A stretch of DNA of 60,934 bases from contig JAULUH010000144.1 in assembly GCA_032111745.1 (NCBI GenBank), positions 1 to 60,934 on the forward strand, in the 5' to 3' direction. The position numbers and the translations under genes are program-made. The notes beneath the pieces are model-generated. The model made no database searches and was not told the DNA's origin. It saw only the letters and a list, made by a program, of their open reading frames with translations. Each line of letters begins with the position of its first letter. The stretch's first letter is position 1. Source of the DNA: JAULUH01 sp032111745 (GTDB lineage Bacteria > Chloroflexota > Anaerolineae > JAAEKA01). Below are positions 33,961 to 42,610 of this stretch, in pieces.

Positions 33961-34632
33961 ATGTGCGTGATCACAGTATCTCGAGAGGTCGGCAGCGCCG
34001 GGGACGATATCGCCCAGCAGGTCGCCGAAGCCCTGGGCTATCACCTGGTGGACAAAGACTGGCTCGGCGCCGTGCTCAATCAGTACGGCTTGGTGGAGTT
34101 CGAGCGCGAGTACGATACTCTGCCCAGCTTTTGGGAGCGATTCAACGCCCAGCGCGAGCAGCGTCGCGACCTGATGGTGTCCATGCTCAACCGGGTCGTG
34201 CAAGCCGTGGCCCATCACGGCAATGCCGTGATTGTCGGCCGCAGCGGCTTTGCTATCCTGGCCGGGCTGGACGATGTCCTCAACGTGTGCTTCCAGGCTC
34301 CATTAGGCAGCCGGGTCAACCGCCTGGTAGCCCAACAGGGCATCAGTGCCGGTCAGGCCGAAGCCCTGGTCAAAGAGGGTGATCGCATCCGCGCCGGCTT
34401 CGTCGAGTCCTTCTATGGGGTCCCGTGGCATGCCACCAGTGCCTTCGACCTGGTGATCAATACGGAAAAGGTCTCACCCGAGCTGGCCCGAGGCTGGGTG
34501 ATCGCCGCTGCCAGAGCCATCGAGTCCAGGGCGGCGGAGGTCAAGCCGGTCTACGACGCCATGGAGATCGACCCCATCCTCTCCGCCGCGGTGTCTGACG
34601 CCCTGGGCTGTGCCGAGGCCCACCGCACATAG
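33961..34632 (+). CDS. cytidylate-kinase-like protein
   Basis: A 223-residue protein starting VITVSREVGSAGDDIAQQVAEALGYHLVDKDWL. This is a modified P-loop of the cytidylate-kinase-like family, with SREVGSAG in place of GxxGxGKS. AVIVGRSGFAILAGLDDVLNVCFQAP and an Arg-rich lid region follow. The kinase substrate is not established for this family. It comes 45 bp after the pfp hairpin on the same strand and has GGAGG eight bases before the ATG. Confidence 0.8.
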   Translation: MCVITVSREVGSAGDDIAQQVAEALGYHLVDKDWLGAVLNQYGLVEFEREYDTLPSFWERFNAQREQRRDLMVSMLNRVVQAVAHHGNAVIVGRSGFAILAGLDDVLNVCFQAPLGSRVNRLVAQQGISAGQAEALVKEGDRIRAGFVESFYGVPWHATSAFDLVINTEKVSPELARGWVIAAARAIESRAAEVKPVYDAMEIDPILSAAVSDALGCAEAHRT

Positions 34633-34664
34633 GGTATGGACCAACGCGTCCGCCTGAAGGGTCG

Positions 34665-35933
34665 TTAGCCTCCCCCGGTCTCGCGCAGGGCCGGTGGTAT
34701 CCGGGCCGGTTCCGCGTACGGTCCGGTCCGGAACTCATCCCAATAGTCTCGGCTGCTGACGTGGCCATAGGCGAACAGGGCCTGGCCTGCCGAGCCCTCC
34801 GCCCGCGCAATGTCGATGCGCCGCCCGATGGGGGCAAAGGTATCGTAAGTCGTGGTGATGCCCGCGTAGATCAGCCGCGGTTGGCCCCGGGACACAAAGT
34901 CTCTGACCAAGGCTGTATACTGTGCATCGTCCGTAGTGATGCTGCCAAGGTAGAGCATGGGACAGATGGCACCCACGTCGCCAGCTTGCAGCCACCCCAC
35001 GGAGTCCTGGCAGAAGCCACTGTACCCATCGCCAGCGTTCCACCAGTCCCAGGTGTCCTGGTACACGGGCCAGACCGCTGCAGTTAGCGGCAAGCCGGCC
35101 TTGACTGTGTCTAGGGCCGCGCGCGCTGCAGCCACCAGGCCGCTCACCTGGCGCCGCTGCCACTCCCTCCAGGTCAGTCCAGGTTCCAGGGCTTGGGCCA
35201 GGGCCAGGCGATCGGCGGTTACCGGGTCCGTGGAGTACTCCCAACCCGCATAGCGGACGTTGTCCAGGTGCAGGCCATCCACCGGGTACTGGCTGGCCAC
35301 ATCCCGGCACACGCCCACGATGTGCTCCTGTACCGCCCAATGCCCGGGCTGAGCCCACAGGTACTCCCGGTTGAGCCGCATTGGCTGCCCGTGGCGGTCC
35401 CACATCACCCATCCTTCTCCATACAGCCGGTTGAACCGGGCGACCATGGTCTCTGGCACCGTGTCCAGCGGGGCTATCTCCCCCAGCCACGCCGGATACG
35501 CGTTCAGCCACGCGTGCAGTTCCAGCCCACGGGCATGGGCCTCGGCCACCGCCACGGCCAAGGGATCCCATCCCGGGTCCTGCCCCAGCGTGCCGGAGAG
35601 CCGGGCCGCCCACGGCTCTAGCCGGGACTTATAGTAGGCATCGCCGTTGCCCCGTACCTGGAAGAACAGCATGTTGAAGTTGGCGGTTGCCGCGCGGTCG
35701 ACAATCACCCGGATGTCGCCAGGGGTGCGGAAATCCCAGCGCGTTACCCATAGCGCCCGCCCCTCTTGCATCAGGCTCGACGCCGGTGCCGTCACCGGGC
35801 CTGGTGCTTCCAGGGCTGGACCGGGCTGCATAGCCGTGCGCTGCCCCTCTCTCAGCGCCGGGCTTGCCAGGTAGGAGGCCTCTAGGCCGCCGGCCGCAGC
35901 CCACAGCTCCTGTTCGTCGCACGTGCCTTCCAT
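34665..35933 (-). CDS. GHL10-type putative glycoside hydrolase
   Basis: About 422 residues from the ATG at 35933, with GGAGG eight bases upstream. The TIM-barrel opening is ALWVTRWDFRTPGDIRVIVDRAATANFNMLFFQVRGNGDAYY. GLELHAWLNAYPAW and VDGLHLDNVRYAGWEY follow, as in GHL10 (DUF187) proteins, with acidic residues at the strand ends. No signal peptide is seen at the chosen start, which is odd for a family that is often exported. It lies convergent with the cytidylate-kinase-like gene and 37 bp downstream of the M1 peptidase gene. Confidence 0.8.
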   Translation of the reverse strand: MEGTCDEQELWAAAGGLEASYLASPALREGQRTAMQPGPALEAPGPVTAPASSLMQEGRALWVTRWDFRTPGDIRVIVDRAATANFNMLFFQVRGNGDAYYKSRLEPWAARLSGTLGQDPGWDPLAVAVAEAHARGLELHAWLNAYPAWLGEIAPLDTVPETMVARFNRLYGEGWVMWDRHGQPMRLNREYLWAQPGHWAVQEHIVGVCRDVASQYPVDGLHLDNVRYAGWEYSTDPVTADRLALAQALEPGLTWREWQRRQVSGLVAAARAALDTVKAGLPLTAAVWPVYQDTWDWWNAGDGYSGFCQDSVGWLQAGDVGAICPMLYLGSITTDDAQYTALVRDFVSRGQPRLIYAGITTTYDTFAPIGRRIDIARAEGSAGQALFAYGHVSSRDYWDEFRTGPYAEPARIPPALRETGGG

Positions 35934-35970
35934 GGCCCTGCCCTCCACCGCAATTCGTCGCTGCGAGAGC

Positions 35971-37524
35971 TCAGTCTACCGGCAGGGGCACGGCCTCTGC
36001 CTCCAGAATGTACTGCTGATACAGATCAGTCGCCGTATCGCCGGCCATTTCCTCCGCCAAGGCCATGAAGTCCTCGGGTGTGGCGACCTTGAAGCGATAG
36101 TCACTGGCATAGCGGCGCAGCAACTCGAGGAAACGCTCGTCCCCCATGGCCTGGTGCAGGGCATTGAAGAATAGGGCAGCCTTGCCGTAGACCATTGTCT
36201 CGTAGTTCCTGCTGTGGAAGGCCTCCACCGGCTGGTCTACCACCGTGTCCATCCCCTGCTGCCGGGCAAAAGCCACCGACGTCTCCCACCGGAACGCGGC
36301 CAGCAGGTCGGCAGCCTCTTTTCCCCTGGTCTTCTCAGTGTAGAAATAGGTGGCATACTCGGCCAGTCCCTCGTCCAGCCATGGGTGGTTCACAGGGTCG
36401 CTGCCCACCAGGTTATACCACCATTGATGCGCCACCTCGTGCGCAATGCGCATCTCCAGCTGGTCGGCCTTGTCGCCGTAGAGCCTCGCGCCGAGCTCCA
36501 ACAGGCCAGCATACTCCATCCCCCGGTTGGTCATAGGTCCGGCCATGACGTCCATCTCGCTGTACGGGTAGCGGCCGAAGAGATCCTGGTAAATGCGCAA
36601 GGCCGCAGCCGCATACTCTGCAGCGGCTCTGCCCGCCTGTTCAGCTCCCGGCAGGTACCAGGAGTTGATCCGGACGTCGCCGGCCACCGCCTCGGCCAGG
36701 CGAAACTGGTCGCTGAGGAACACGGCGAACTCCCGCACCGGGCCGGTTACGATGTGCCAGTCCTTCCAGCCCGGCTCCAGGATGGTCTGGCCATCCTGAT
36801 CGGCCTGGTGATCGCCCACCGCCACCACCGTGCCAGTGCTTACCACCACCATTCCCTCGGGCACCGTTATCGTGACCTCGTACAACGCCGCGTCGCTGAA
36901 CGCAGCATCGCCCTGAGCCAGGCCCTGATCCAGGCGCCACTCGCCAGAGCCGTTCGTGGCCTGCACGGCCAGCATCGGGTAGGCTAACGGCAAGCTAAGG
37001 ACCCCTTCGGACTCCCCAAACAGCGTGTAGCGGCTTGAGGGAAAGCTGTCCGCTTCCAGGTGCCACTGCATCTCAATGCTCACCGGCTGGCCAGGGCCAA
37101 TGGCGCTGGGGGGCACGGCCACGTGCACCGCCGTGTCCGCTGCCGCATAGCTAAATGGAGCCCCCTGCTCGTTGACCTTCACCAGGTCTACGTACATCCG
37201 GCCACCGTAGTGGGATAGGTTGGGGTATAGGCGGAAGTAGATTTCCGTCGGTACTGCCCCTTCGGGGAGGGCAGGCAGCCCCAGGGTCATCTGGCCGGTG
37301 AGGGACAGCTCGGCCGGGTCAATCCGCATCTTCATGCCATAAATTGGCAGCGACTCCCACCCGTCGAGCGAGGGCACCTGGTTGGGCCGCAGCGCCGGCA
37401 TGTGGGCCGCCAGGGTGTCGGTCCGGGCCAAGGGCAATCCGGGAAGCGCCAACCCGGCAGCACATCCGCTCAACAGCGGCGCCATTACCACCAACAGCGA
37501 TAGCAGGGAGCTGCGTTTCAGCAT
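35971..37524 (-). CDS. M1-family metallopeptidase lipoprotein
   Basis: A 517-residue protein. The signal peptide ends in a lipobox, LLSGC, near residue 21, so it should be lipid-anchored outside. The N-terminal beta domain is followed by a gluzincin site HEVAH (362-366) with the third zinc ligand Glu385 in WLDEGLAEY, fitting HExxH-x18-E. The usual substrate-anchor GAMEN is replaced by TNRGMEYAG. It could be an aminopeptidase or a related leukotriene-hydrolase-like enzyme. The promoter lies about 55 bp upstream. Confidence 0.88.
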   Translation of the reverse strand: MLKRSSLLSLLVVMAPLLSGCAAGLALPGLPLARTDTLAAHMPALRPNQVPSLDGWESLPIYGMKMRIDPAELSLTGQMTLGLPALPEGAVPTEIYFRLYPNLSHYGGRMYVDLVKVNEQGAPFSYAAADTAVHVAVPPSAIGPGQPVSIEMQWHLEADSFPSSRYTLFGESEGVLSLPLAYPMLAVQATNGSGEWRLDQGLAQGDAAFSDAALYEVTITVPEGMVVVSTGTVVAVGDHQADQDGQTILEPGWKDWHIVTGPVREFAVFLSDQFRLAEAVAGDVRINSWYLPGAEQAGRAAAEYAAAALRIYQDLFGRYPYSEMDVMAGPMTNRGMEYAGLLELGARLYGDKADQLEMRIAHEVAHQWWYNLVGSDPVNHPWLDEGLAEYATYFYTEKTRGKEAADLLAAFRWETSVAFARQQGMDTVVDQPVEAFHSRNYETMVYGKAALFFNALHQAMGDERFLELLRRYASDYRFKVATPEDFMALAEEMAGDTATDLYQQYILEAEAVPLPVD

Positions 37525-37577
37525 GGAACGATCTGGCTCTCAACTCGTTCGACAATGGGTCGTCATGTTCCGCCGGA

Positions 37578-37606
37578 AGTATAGCACCGCTTGCCGCGCC
37601 GCGCAA
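37578..37606 (-). promoter_or_regulatory. promoter of the M1 peptidase gene
   Basis: Minus strand TTGCGC (37606-37601), a 17-base spacer and TATACT (37583-37578). Confidence 0.65.
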
Positions 37607-37676
37607 GCCTATGGACGAGTGGTTTCACCGCCCGGCCGTGAATTCGACCCCAGCCAATGTGCCACCGGCGAGCAAT

Positions 37677-37705
37677 TTGACGGGCCTCCAGCCGTCGATT
37701 AGAAT
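37677..37705 (+). promoter_or_regulatory. promoter of the glutamate dehydrogenase gene
   Basis: TTGACG (37677-37682), a 17-base spacer and TAGAAT (37700-37705). The leader to the ATG is about 95 bases. Confidence 0.75.
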
Positions 37706-37807
37706 CCCATAATACCCTGCCTGTCGCCGGCGACAGGCGCACCGTAGCCGGCAGGTACCGGGCATCCGGGCGGTTACGAAATCTCAACGCAGAGGAGACC
37801 TTACGCT

Positions 37808-39064
37808 ATGAGTGAATTTGTTCGCCGCAGCGCGTACGAAGTGGCCCTGGCCCAGTATGACGAAGCGGTCAGCTACATGAATCTGAACCCCGACAGCGCC
37901 GCCATTCTGCGCGTCCCCAAGCGCGAGCTCACGGTGAACTTCCCCGTCGTGATGGACGACGGCTACGTCAAGATCTATACCGGATATCGCGTCCACCACA
38001 GCACTGTCAAGGGGCCGACCAAGGGGGGCATCCGTTACCACCCGGACGTGACCCTGGATGAGACCCGCGCCCTGGCCATGTGGATGACCTGGAAATGTGC
38101 CCTGATGAACCTGCCCTACGGCGGGGCCAAGGGAGGCGTGGTCGTCGACCCCCGGCGCCTGTCCGAATCCGAGCTGCGGCGCCTGACCCGGCGCTACGCC
38201 ACCGAGATCTCCGTCCTCATGGGCCCCGAGGGCGACATCCCGGCCCCTGACGTCGGCACCAACCCCAAGGTCATGGCCTGGATCATGGATACCTATTCCA
38301 TGCATCGCGGCTACTCCGTGCCTGCCGTGGTCACCGGCAAGCCCCTGCCCATCGGCGGCTCCGAGGGCCGCTACGACGCCACCGGCATGGGAGTCATGTT
38401 CATGGCCCGCGAGGCCCTGAAGCACCTGGAGATCCCCATCGACGGGGCCACGGTGGTGGTGCAGGGCTTTGGCAACGTGGGCTCCACCGCCGCGCGTTAC
38501 ATGCACAGCCAGGGTGCCGAGGTGGTAGCCGTCAGCGACGTCAACGGCGGCATCTACTGCGCCAGCGGCCTCGACGTGCCCGCGCTGCAGCGCTACGTCG
38601 CCGAGAACGGCACAGTCATGGGCTTTCCGGGAACCGATGCCGTCAGCAATGCCGAGCTGTTGGAGCTGCCCTGCACCGTGCTAATCCCGGCCGCCCTGGA
38701 AGGGCAGATTTCCCGGGAGAACGCCAGCCGCATCAAGGCCCAGGTCGTCGCCGAGGGCGCCAACGGCCCCACCACTCCCAACGCCGACAAGATCCTGGCC
38801 GAGAAAGGCATCTTCATCATTCCCGACATCCTCTGCAACGCCGGTGGTGTCACCGTCTCGTACTTCGAGTGGGTGCAGAGCCTGCAGGCCTTCTTCTGGA
38901 GCGAGGAGGACGTCAAGCGCCAGCTGGAGCGTCTCATGCTTAACGGCTTCCACTCCGTCATGCACGAGGCCGAGCGGAAGCACCTGCACCCGCGCATCGC
39001 GGCCTATACCCTGGCCATTGCCCGGGTCGCCGAAGCCCTCGAGCTACGGGGGGTGTACCCCTAA
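37808..39064 (+). CDS. gdhA: Glu/Leu/Phe/Val dehydrogenase
   Basis: A 418-residue enzyme for reversible oxidative deamination of glutamate or a related amino acid. The substrate motif is VHHSTVKGPTKGGIRYHPD and the catalytic region is MTWKCALMNLPYGGAKGGV with the active Lys. The Rossmann domain begins at VVVQGFGNVGSTAA (about 217-230). The length is that of hexameric GDH class. GGAG lies ten bases before the ATG. It could supply 2-oxoglutarate to the ferredoxin-linked oxidoreductase. Confidence 0.93.
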   Translation: MSEFVRRSAYEVALAQYDEAVSYMNLNPDSAAILRVPKRELTVNFPVVMDDGYVKIYTGYRVHHSTVKGPTKGGIRYHPDVTLDETRALAMWMTWKCALMNLPYGGAKGGVVVDPRRLSESELRRLTRRYATEISVLMGPEGDIPAPDVGTNPKVMAWIMDTYSMHRGYSVPAVVTGKPLPIGGSEGRYDATGMGVMFMAREALKHLEIPIDGATVVVQGFGNVGSTAARYMHSQGAEVVAVSDVNGGIYCASGLDVPALQRYVAENGTVMGFPGTDAVSNAELLELPCTVLIPAALEGQISRENASRIKAQVVAEGANGPTTPNADKILAEKGIFIIPDILCNAGGVTVSYFEWVQSLQAFFWSEEDVKRQLERLMLNGFHSVMHEAERKHLHPRIAAYTLAIARVAEALELRGVYP

Positions 39065-39081
39065 ACATCCATCCCATCGTT

Positions 39082-39105
39082 GGGGCGGGACGCTGTGCCC
39101 GCCCC
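39082..39105 (+). terminator. hairpin after gdhA
   Basis: An 8-bp perfect stem, GGGGCGGG with CCCGCCCC, and an 8-base loop, 17 bases after the stop. No T run. Confidence 0.5.
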
Positions 39106-39209
39106 GGGTTCCACCCCCCTGCTGCCACCCTCGTCCCGCAACCCGCCATCGCCTGCCGCCTGCCGGCAAGCGATTCCCAGCCGGCAGTTTCTGGGAATCC
39201 CCGCCATGA

Positions 39210-39218
39210 TGTTATAAT
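39210..39218 (+). promoter_or_regulatory. extended -10 promoter of gatC-gatA
   Basis: TGTTATAAT is a perfect extended -10 (TGn plus TATAAT), 56 bases before the gatC ATG. The -35 region is weak, as often with extended -10 promoters. Confidence 0.65.
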
Positions 39219-39273
39219 CCCCGCACGGGGCTATCTATCGCGCCCTCGCTCGATTACCAGCCAGGAGTCTTCC

Positions 39274-39567
39274 ATGGCGCTCACCGCCGCCGACGTGGAA
39301 CATATCGCCCACCTTGCCCGCCTACAGTTGACCCCCGACGAGGTCCGACAGTACCGCCAGCAGCTGTCCGACATCCTGGATCACTTCCAGACCCTGCGAC
39401 AGGTGGACACCTCGACCGTTTCGCCCACAGCCTCGGTGCTCTCCCTGCGCACCGTCATGCGCGCGGACACCGTGGCCACCAGCCTCCCCATCGAGGACGC
39501 CCTGGCCAACGCGCCCGACGCCAGCGAAGGCTATTTCCGGGTGCCGGCCGTCTTTGGTGACCAGTAA
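39274..39567 (+). CDS. gatC: Asp/Glu-tRNA amidotransferase subunit C
   Basis: A 97-residue subunit that wraps between GatA and GatB. It has the typical VEHIAHLARLQLTPDEVRQYRQQLSDILDHF opening, then VSPTASVLSLRTVMRAD and the closing YFRVPAVF. Length is standard. It comes 24 bp before gatA, with gatB about 4 kb further on. Confidence 0.95.
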   Translation: MALTAADVEHIAHLARLQLTPDEVRQYRQQLSDILDHFQTLRQVDTSTVSPTASVLSLRTVMRADTVATSLPIEDALANAPDASEGYFRVPAVFGDQ

Positions 39568-39591
39568 CCTTGCAGGCTCCCCTGATCCACC

Positions 39592-41115
39592 ATGCCCATG
39601 ACCAGGCCCTTGTTCGATCTGACCATCCACGAAGCCGCCGTGCTGCTGCGCCAACGGCAGGTTTCGGCCGTGGAATTGACCGAAGCCGTGCTGGAGCGCA
39701 TCTACGCCGTCGACAACGACGTGCGGGCCTACCTGGCTCTCATGCCCGAGGCTGCCCTGGAGGACGCCGCCGCCGCCGACCGCGCCCTGGCCGATGCCCC
39801 TGACCCGGCATCGCTGCCTCCTCTCCTGGGCATTCCCCTGGCTATCAAGGACGTGATCCTCGTCGAGGGCTTGCCGGCCACCGCCGGTTCACGCATTCTG
39901 GAGGACTTCCTCCCGCCCTACGAGGCCACCGTGGTCCGCCGGCTGCGGGCGGCCGGCGCCGTGCTGCTGGGCAAGACCAACACCGACGAGTTCGCGATGG
40001 GCTCCTCCACGGAGAACTCGGCCTATTTCACTACCCACAACCCCTGGGATCCCGGCCGTGTGCCCGGTGGTTCCAGCGGCGGCAGCGCAGCTGCCGTCGC
40101 TGCCGGTGAGTGCCTGGCCGCGCTGGGCACCGACACGGGTGGCAGCGTGCGCCAGCCCGCCTCCTTCTGCGGCGTCGTCGGCCTCAAGCCCACTTACGGC
40201 CGGGTCAGCCGCTACGGCATCGTCGCCTTCGCCTCCAGCCTGGACCAGGTCGGCCCCCTGGCCCGGGATGTGGCCGACGCCGCTCTACTCCTGCGCACCA
40301 TCGCCGGCCACGATCCCCAGGACTCCACCAGCGTCGACCTGCCCGTGCCCGACTACCTAGCTTCCCTGGCTTTGCGCGACCGGCCGCTGCAGGGCTTGCG
40401 TGTGGGCGTGCCCCAAGAGTACTTCGTCGAAGGCATGCAGCCCGAGGTAGAGTCTGCCGTGCGCGCCGCCATTGCCCAGCTGGCCGAGTTGGGTGGCCAG
40501 ATCCGGGAGATCAGCCTGCCCCACACCGCGTACGCCCTGCCCGTCTACTACATCCTGGCGCCGGCCGAGGCCAGCGCCAACCTGGCTCGCTACGACGGCG
40601 TGCGCTTCGGCCCTCGTCACCCCGATGCCAGGACCATGTGGGAGGTCTTCACCAAAACGCGCGGCGCCGGCTTCGGGCCTGAGGTGAAGCGGCGCATCAT
40701 GCTCGGCACCTACGCCCTCAGCGCCGGCTACTATGACGCCTGGTACCTGCAGGCCCAGCAGGTGCGCACCTTGCTCAAGCGCGATTTCGATCTCGCCTTC
40801 GCCGGCTCGCCCGGTGCTGGGGATGGCGTTGACGTCATCGCCTGCCCTACGAGCCCGACCACAGCCTTCCGCATCGGCGAGCGCTCCAGCGACCCCCTGG
40901 CCATGTACCTGGCCGACATCTTCACCCTATCTCTGAACCTGGCCGGGAATTGTGGCATAAGCCTGCCCTGCGGCTTCGATCAGCAAGGCCTGCCCATCGG
41001 CCTCCAGCTCATCGGCCCCGCCTTTGGCGAGTCCACTATCCTGGCTGCGGCCTACGCCTTCGAGCAGGCCACCGACTGGCACACCCGGCGGCCCACGCTG
41101 CAGCCCACCGGCTGA
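39592..41115 (+). CDS. gatA: Asp/Glu-tRNA amidotransferase subunit A (amidase)
   Basis: A 507-residue amidase that frees ammonia from glutamine to amidate misacylated tRNA. The Ser-cisSer-Lys triad is visible: Lys in IPLAIKDVI, the two Ser in GGSSGGSAAAVAAG and TDTGGSVRQPAS. LGKTNTDEFAMGSSTENSA is typical of GatA. The organism is likely to make Gln-tRNA or Asn-tRNA by this indirect route. Confidence 0.97.
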   Translation: MPMTRPLFDLTIHEAAVLLRQRQVSAVELTEAVLERIYAVDNDVRAYLALMPEAALEDAAAADRALADAPDPASLPPLLGIPLAIKDVILVEGLPATAGSRILEDFLPPYEATVVRRLRAAGAVLLGKTNTDEFAMGSSTENSAYFTTHNPWDPGRVPGGSSGGSAAAVAAGECLAALGTDTGGSVRQPASFCGVVGLKPTYGRVSRYGIVAFASSLDQVGPLARDVADAALLLRTIAGHDPQDSTSVDLPVPDYLASLALRDRPLQGLRVGVPQEYFVEGMQPEVESAVRAAIAQLAELGGQIREISLPHTAYALPVYYILAPAEASANLARYDGVRFGPRHPDARTMWEVFTKTRGAGFGPEVKRRIMLGTYALSAGYYDAWYLQAQQVRTLLKRDFDLAFAGSPGAGDGVDVIACPTSPTTAFRIGERSSDPLAMYLADIFTLSLNLAGNCGISLPCGFDQQGLPIGLQLIGPAFGESTILAAAYAFEQATDWHTRRPTLQPTG

Positions 41116-41149
41116 CCAGGCCGAACTACCCGACTCAAGGAAGTCCGTC

Positions 41150-42148
41150 GTGAAACTGATCCTACCTATCGCCGGCTATGGCAAGCGCATGCGGCCCCTG
41201 ACCTGGTCACGGCCCAAGGTGTTGATCGACGTCGCCGGCAAGCCCATGCTCGGCCACGTGCTCGACCAGTTTGTGGATCTCGACCTGGACGAGGTGGTGT
41301 ACATCACCGGCTGGCTGGGCGAGCAGGTTGCCCCCTACGTGGAGACGGCCTACCCCCAGCTCGGCGCCCGCTATGTGGTCCAGGAGGAGTTGATTGGCCA
41401 GAGCCATGCCATCTGGCTGGCCCGCGAATACGTTGCCGGGCCCTGCTTCATCGTCTTCGCCGATACCATCTTCCGGATTGACCTGCAGGCCATGGCCTCC
41501 TCCGGCGCCGATGGCGTCCTGGGCGTTTGGGAGGTCGACGACCCGCGGCGCTTTGGCGTGGCCTTCACCGAGTCCGATGGCACGGTCACCCGCTACGTCG
41601 AGAAGCCCCCGACGATGGAGCACAAGCAGGCCGTCATGGGTGTCTATTACGTGCGCGAGGGCCGTGACCTCATCGCGGCTATCGAGGAACAGATGCGGCG
41701 CAACGAGATGCTCAAGGGCGAGTTCTTCCTGGCCGACGCCTTCAACATCATGATCGAAAACGGCGCCCGCTTCGTCACCGAGCCAATGACGGTCTGGCAG
41801 GACTGTGGTGTGCCGGAGAAGCACCTGGAGGCCAACCGTTGGCTGTTGGACCACGGCAGCGACAATAGCGACACCATCGCCGCTACCCTGATCAACAGCG
41901 AAATCGTGCCCCCTATCCACATTGCCGGCGACGTGGAGATCACGGACTCTGTGATCGGTCCCTACGTCGTCGTCGAGAGCGGCAGCCGTATCTCGGGTAG
42001 CCACCTGCGCGACACCATCGTCATGGCTGGCAGTACCGTCGCCAATAGCCAGCTTCACGACTCCCTGCTGGGCGAGCGAGTCGTGGTGAAAGGCGGCCGC
42101 GGCCGCCTCCTGTTGAGCGACGACAGCGTCGTGGACTCAGGTAGCTGA
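41150..42148 (+). CDS. sugar-phosphate nucleotidyltransferase with left-handed beta-helix
   Basis: About 332 residues from the GTG at 41150, with AAGGAAG upstream. The N-terminal nucleotidyltransferase fold has LPIAGYGKRMRPLTWSRPKVLIDVAGKPMLGHVL, the GxGxR...P...K pattern of RmlA and GlmU relatives. From about residue 265, hexapeptide-like repeats (VEITDSVIGPYVVVESGSRISG) form a short beta-helix. It activates a sugar phosphate for cell-surface polymers. The exact sugar is not clear. Confidence 0.88.
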   Translation: MKLILPIAGYGKRMRPLTWSRPKVLIDVAGKPMLGHVLDQFVDLDLDEVVYITGWLGEQVAPYVETAYPQLGARYVVQEELIGQSHAIWLAREYVAGPCFIVFADTIFRIDLQAMASSGADGVLGVWEVDDPRRFGVAFTESDGTVTRYVEKPPTMEHKQAVMGVYYVREGRDLIAAIEEQMRRNEMLKGEFFLADAFNIMIENGARFVTEPMTVWQDCGVPEKHLEANRWLLDHGSDNSDTIAATLINSEIVPPIHIAGDVEITDSVIGPYVVVESGSRISGSHLRDTIVMAGSTVANSQLHDSLLGERVVVKGGRGRLLLSDDSVVDSGS

Positions 42149-42241
42149 GCAGCTGCGGCCAGCGGAGTTGAAGCCTGGGCCGGGTCTCGGGCGCGGTGGC
42201 GAGCGGTAGCAGGCTTGCGAGTGGCGCAGCATTCGATAGGA

Positions 42242-42289
42242 CTCCCACATACCATTGTTCCCGGATAAACGGTATCTGGTACATGGGAG
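42242..42289 (+). promoter_or_regulatory. leader hairpin that could hide the ribosome site of the next gene
   Basis: Arms 42242-42254 and 42277-42289 pair, with imperfect pairing in the middle of the stem. The right arm includes the GGGAG ribosome site six bases before the GTG at 42296. The role is inference. Confidence 0.35.
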
Positions 42290-42295
42290 AGCGGT

Positions 42296-42550
42296 GTGAA
42301 GATGGTTCAGCCAGCTCCGAGCACACCCTTATGGAATACCGATGTTGAGCTATATTCCGGTACCCGCTACGCCGAGCGCCCGATCGCCGTGATGGTGGCC
42401 GGCCAGCGCCTCCCCGTGACCGAGGTCCTGAGCAGCTGGCGGACGCCGGCAGGGCCTGGCTTCGACGTCCTGGTTACCAGCGGGCAGCGGCTACGGGTGC
42501 AGCTCGACGAAGCCGGCGAGCAGTGGACTGTGACCGAGCTTTCCCGTTAG
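42296..42550 (+). CDS. small conserved-looking hypothetical protein
   Basis: An 84-residue beta-rich protein starting at a GTG, or at the ATG at 42302. It has an RYAERPIAVMVAGQRLPVTEVL region and a VTSGQRLRVQLDEAGEQWTVTEL end. The pattern of short strands with Arg/Asp turns suggests a compact beta-barrel or SH3-like fold. I do not recognise the family firmly. It is on the plus strand between a nucleotidyltransferase and an aminotransferase, with a small hairpin (42564-42579) after it. Confidence 0.6.
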   Translation: MKMVQPAPSTPLWNTDVELYSGTRYAERPIAVMVAGQRLPVTEVLSSWRTPAGPGFDVLVTSGQRLRVQLDEAGEQWTVTELSR

Positions 42551-42610
42551 GGCCCTCCCTGGCCTACCTCTCGAGGTAGCGGGACGGGCCAGAGTCAAGG
42601 AGACAGGATC

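Noticed and set aside
33016..34218. A 400-codon minus-strand frame over pfp
   Set aside because: Antisense to a well-matched phosphofructokinase and to its terminator; the sequence is His/Gly/Val-rich shadow coding.
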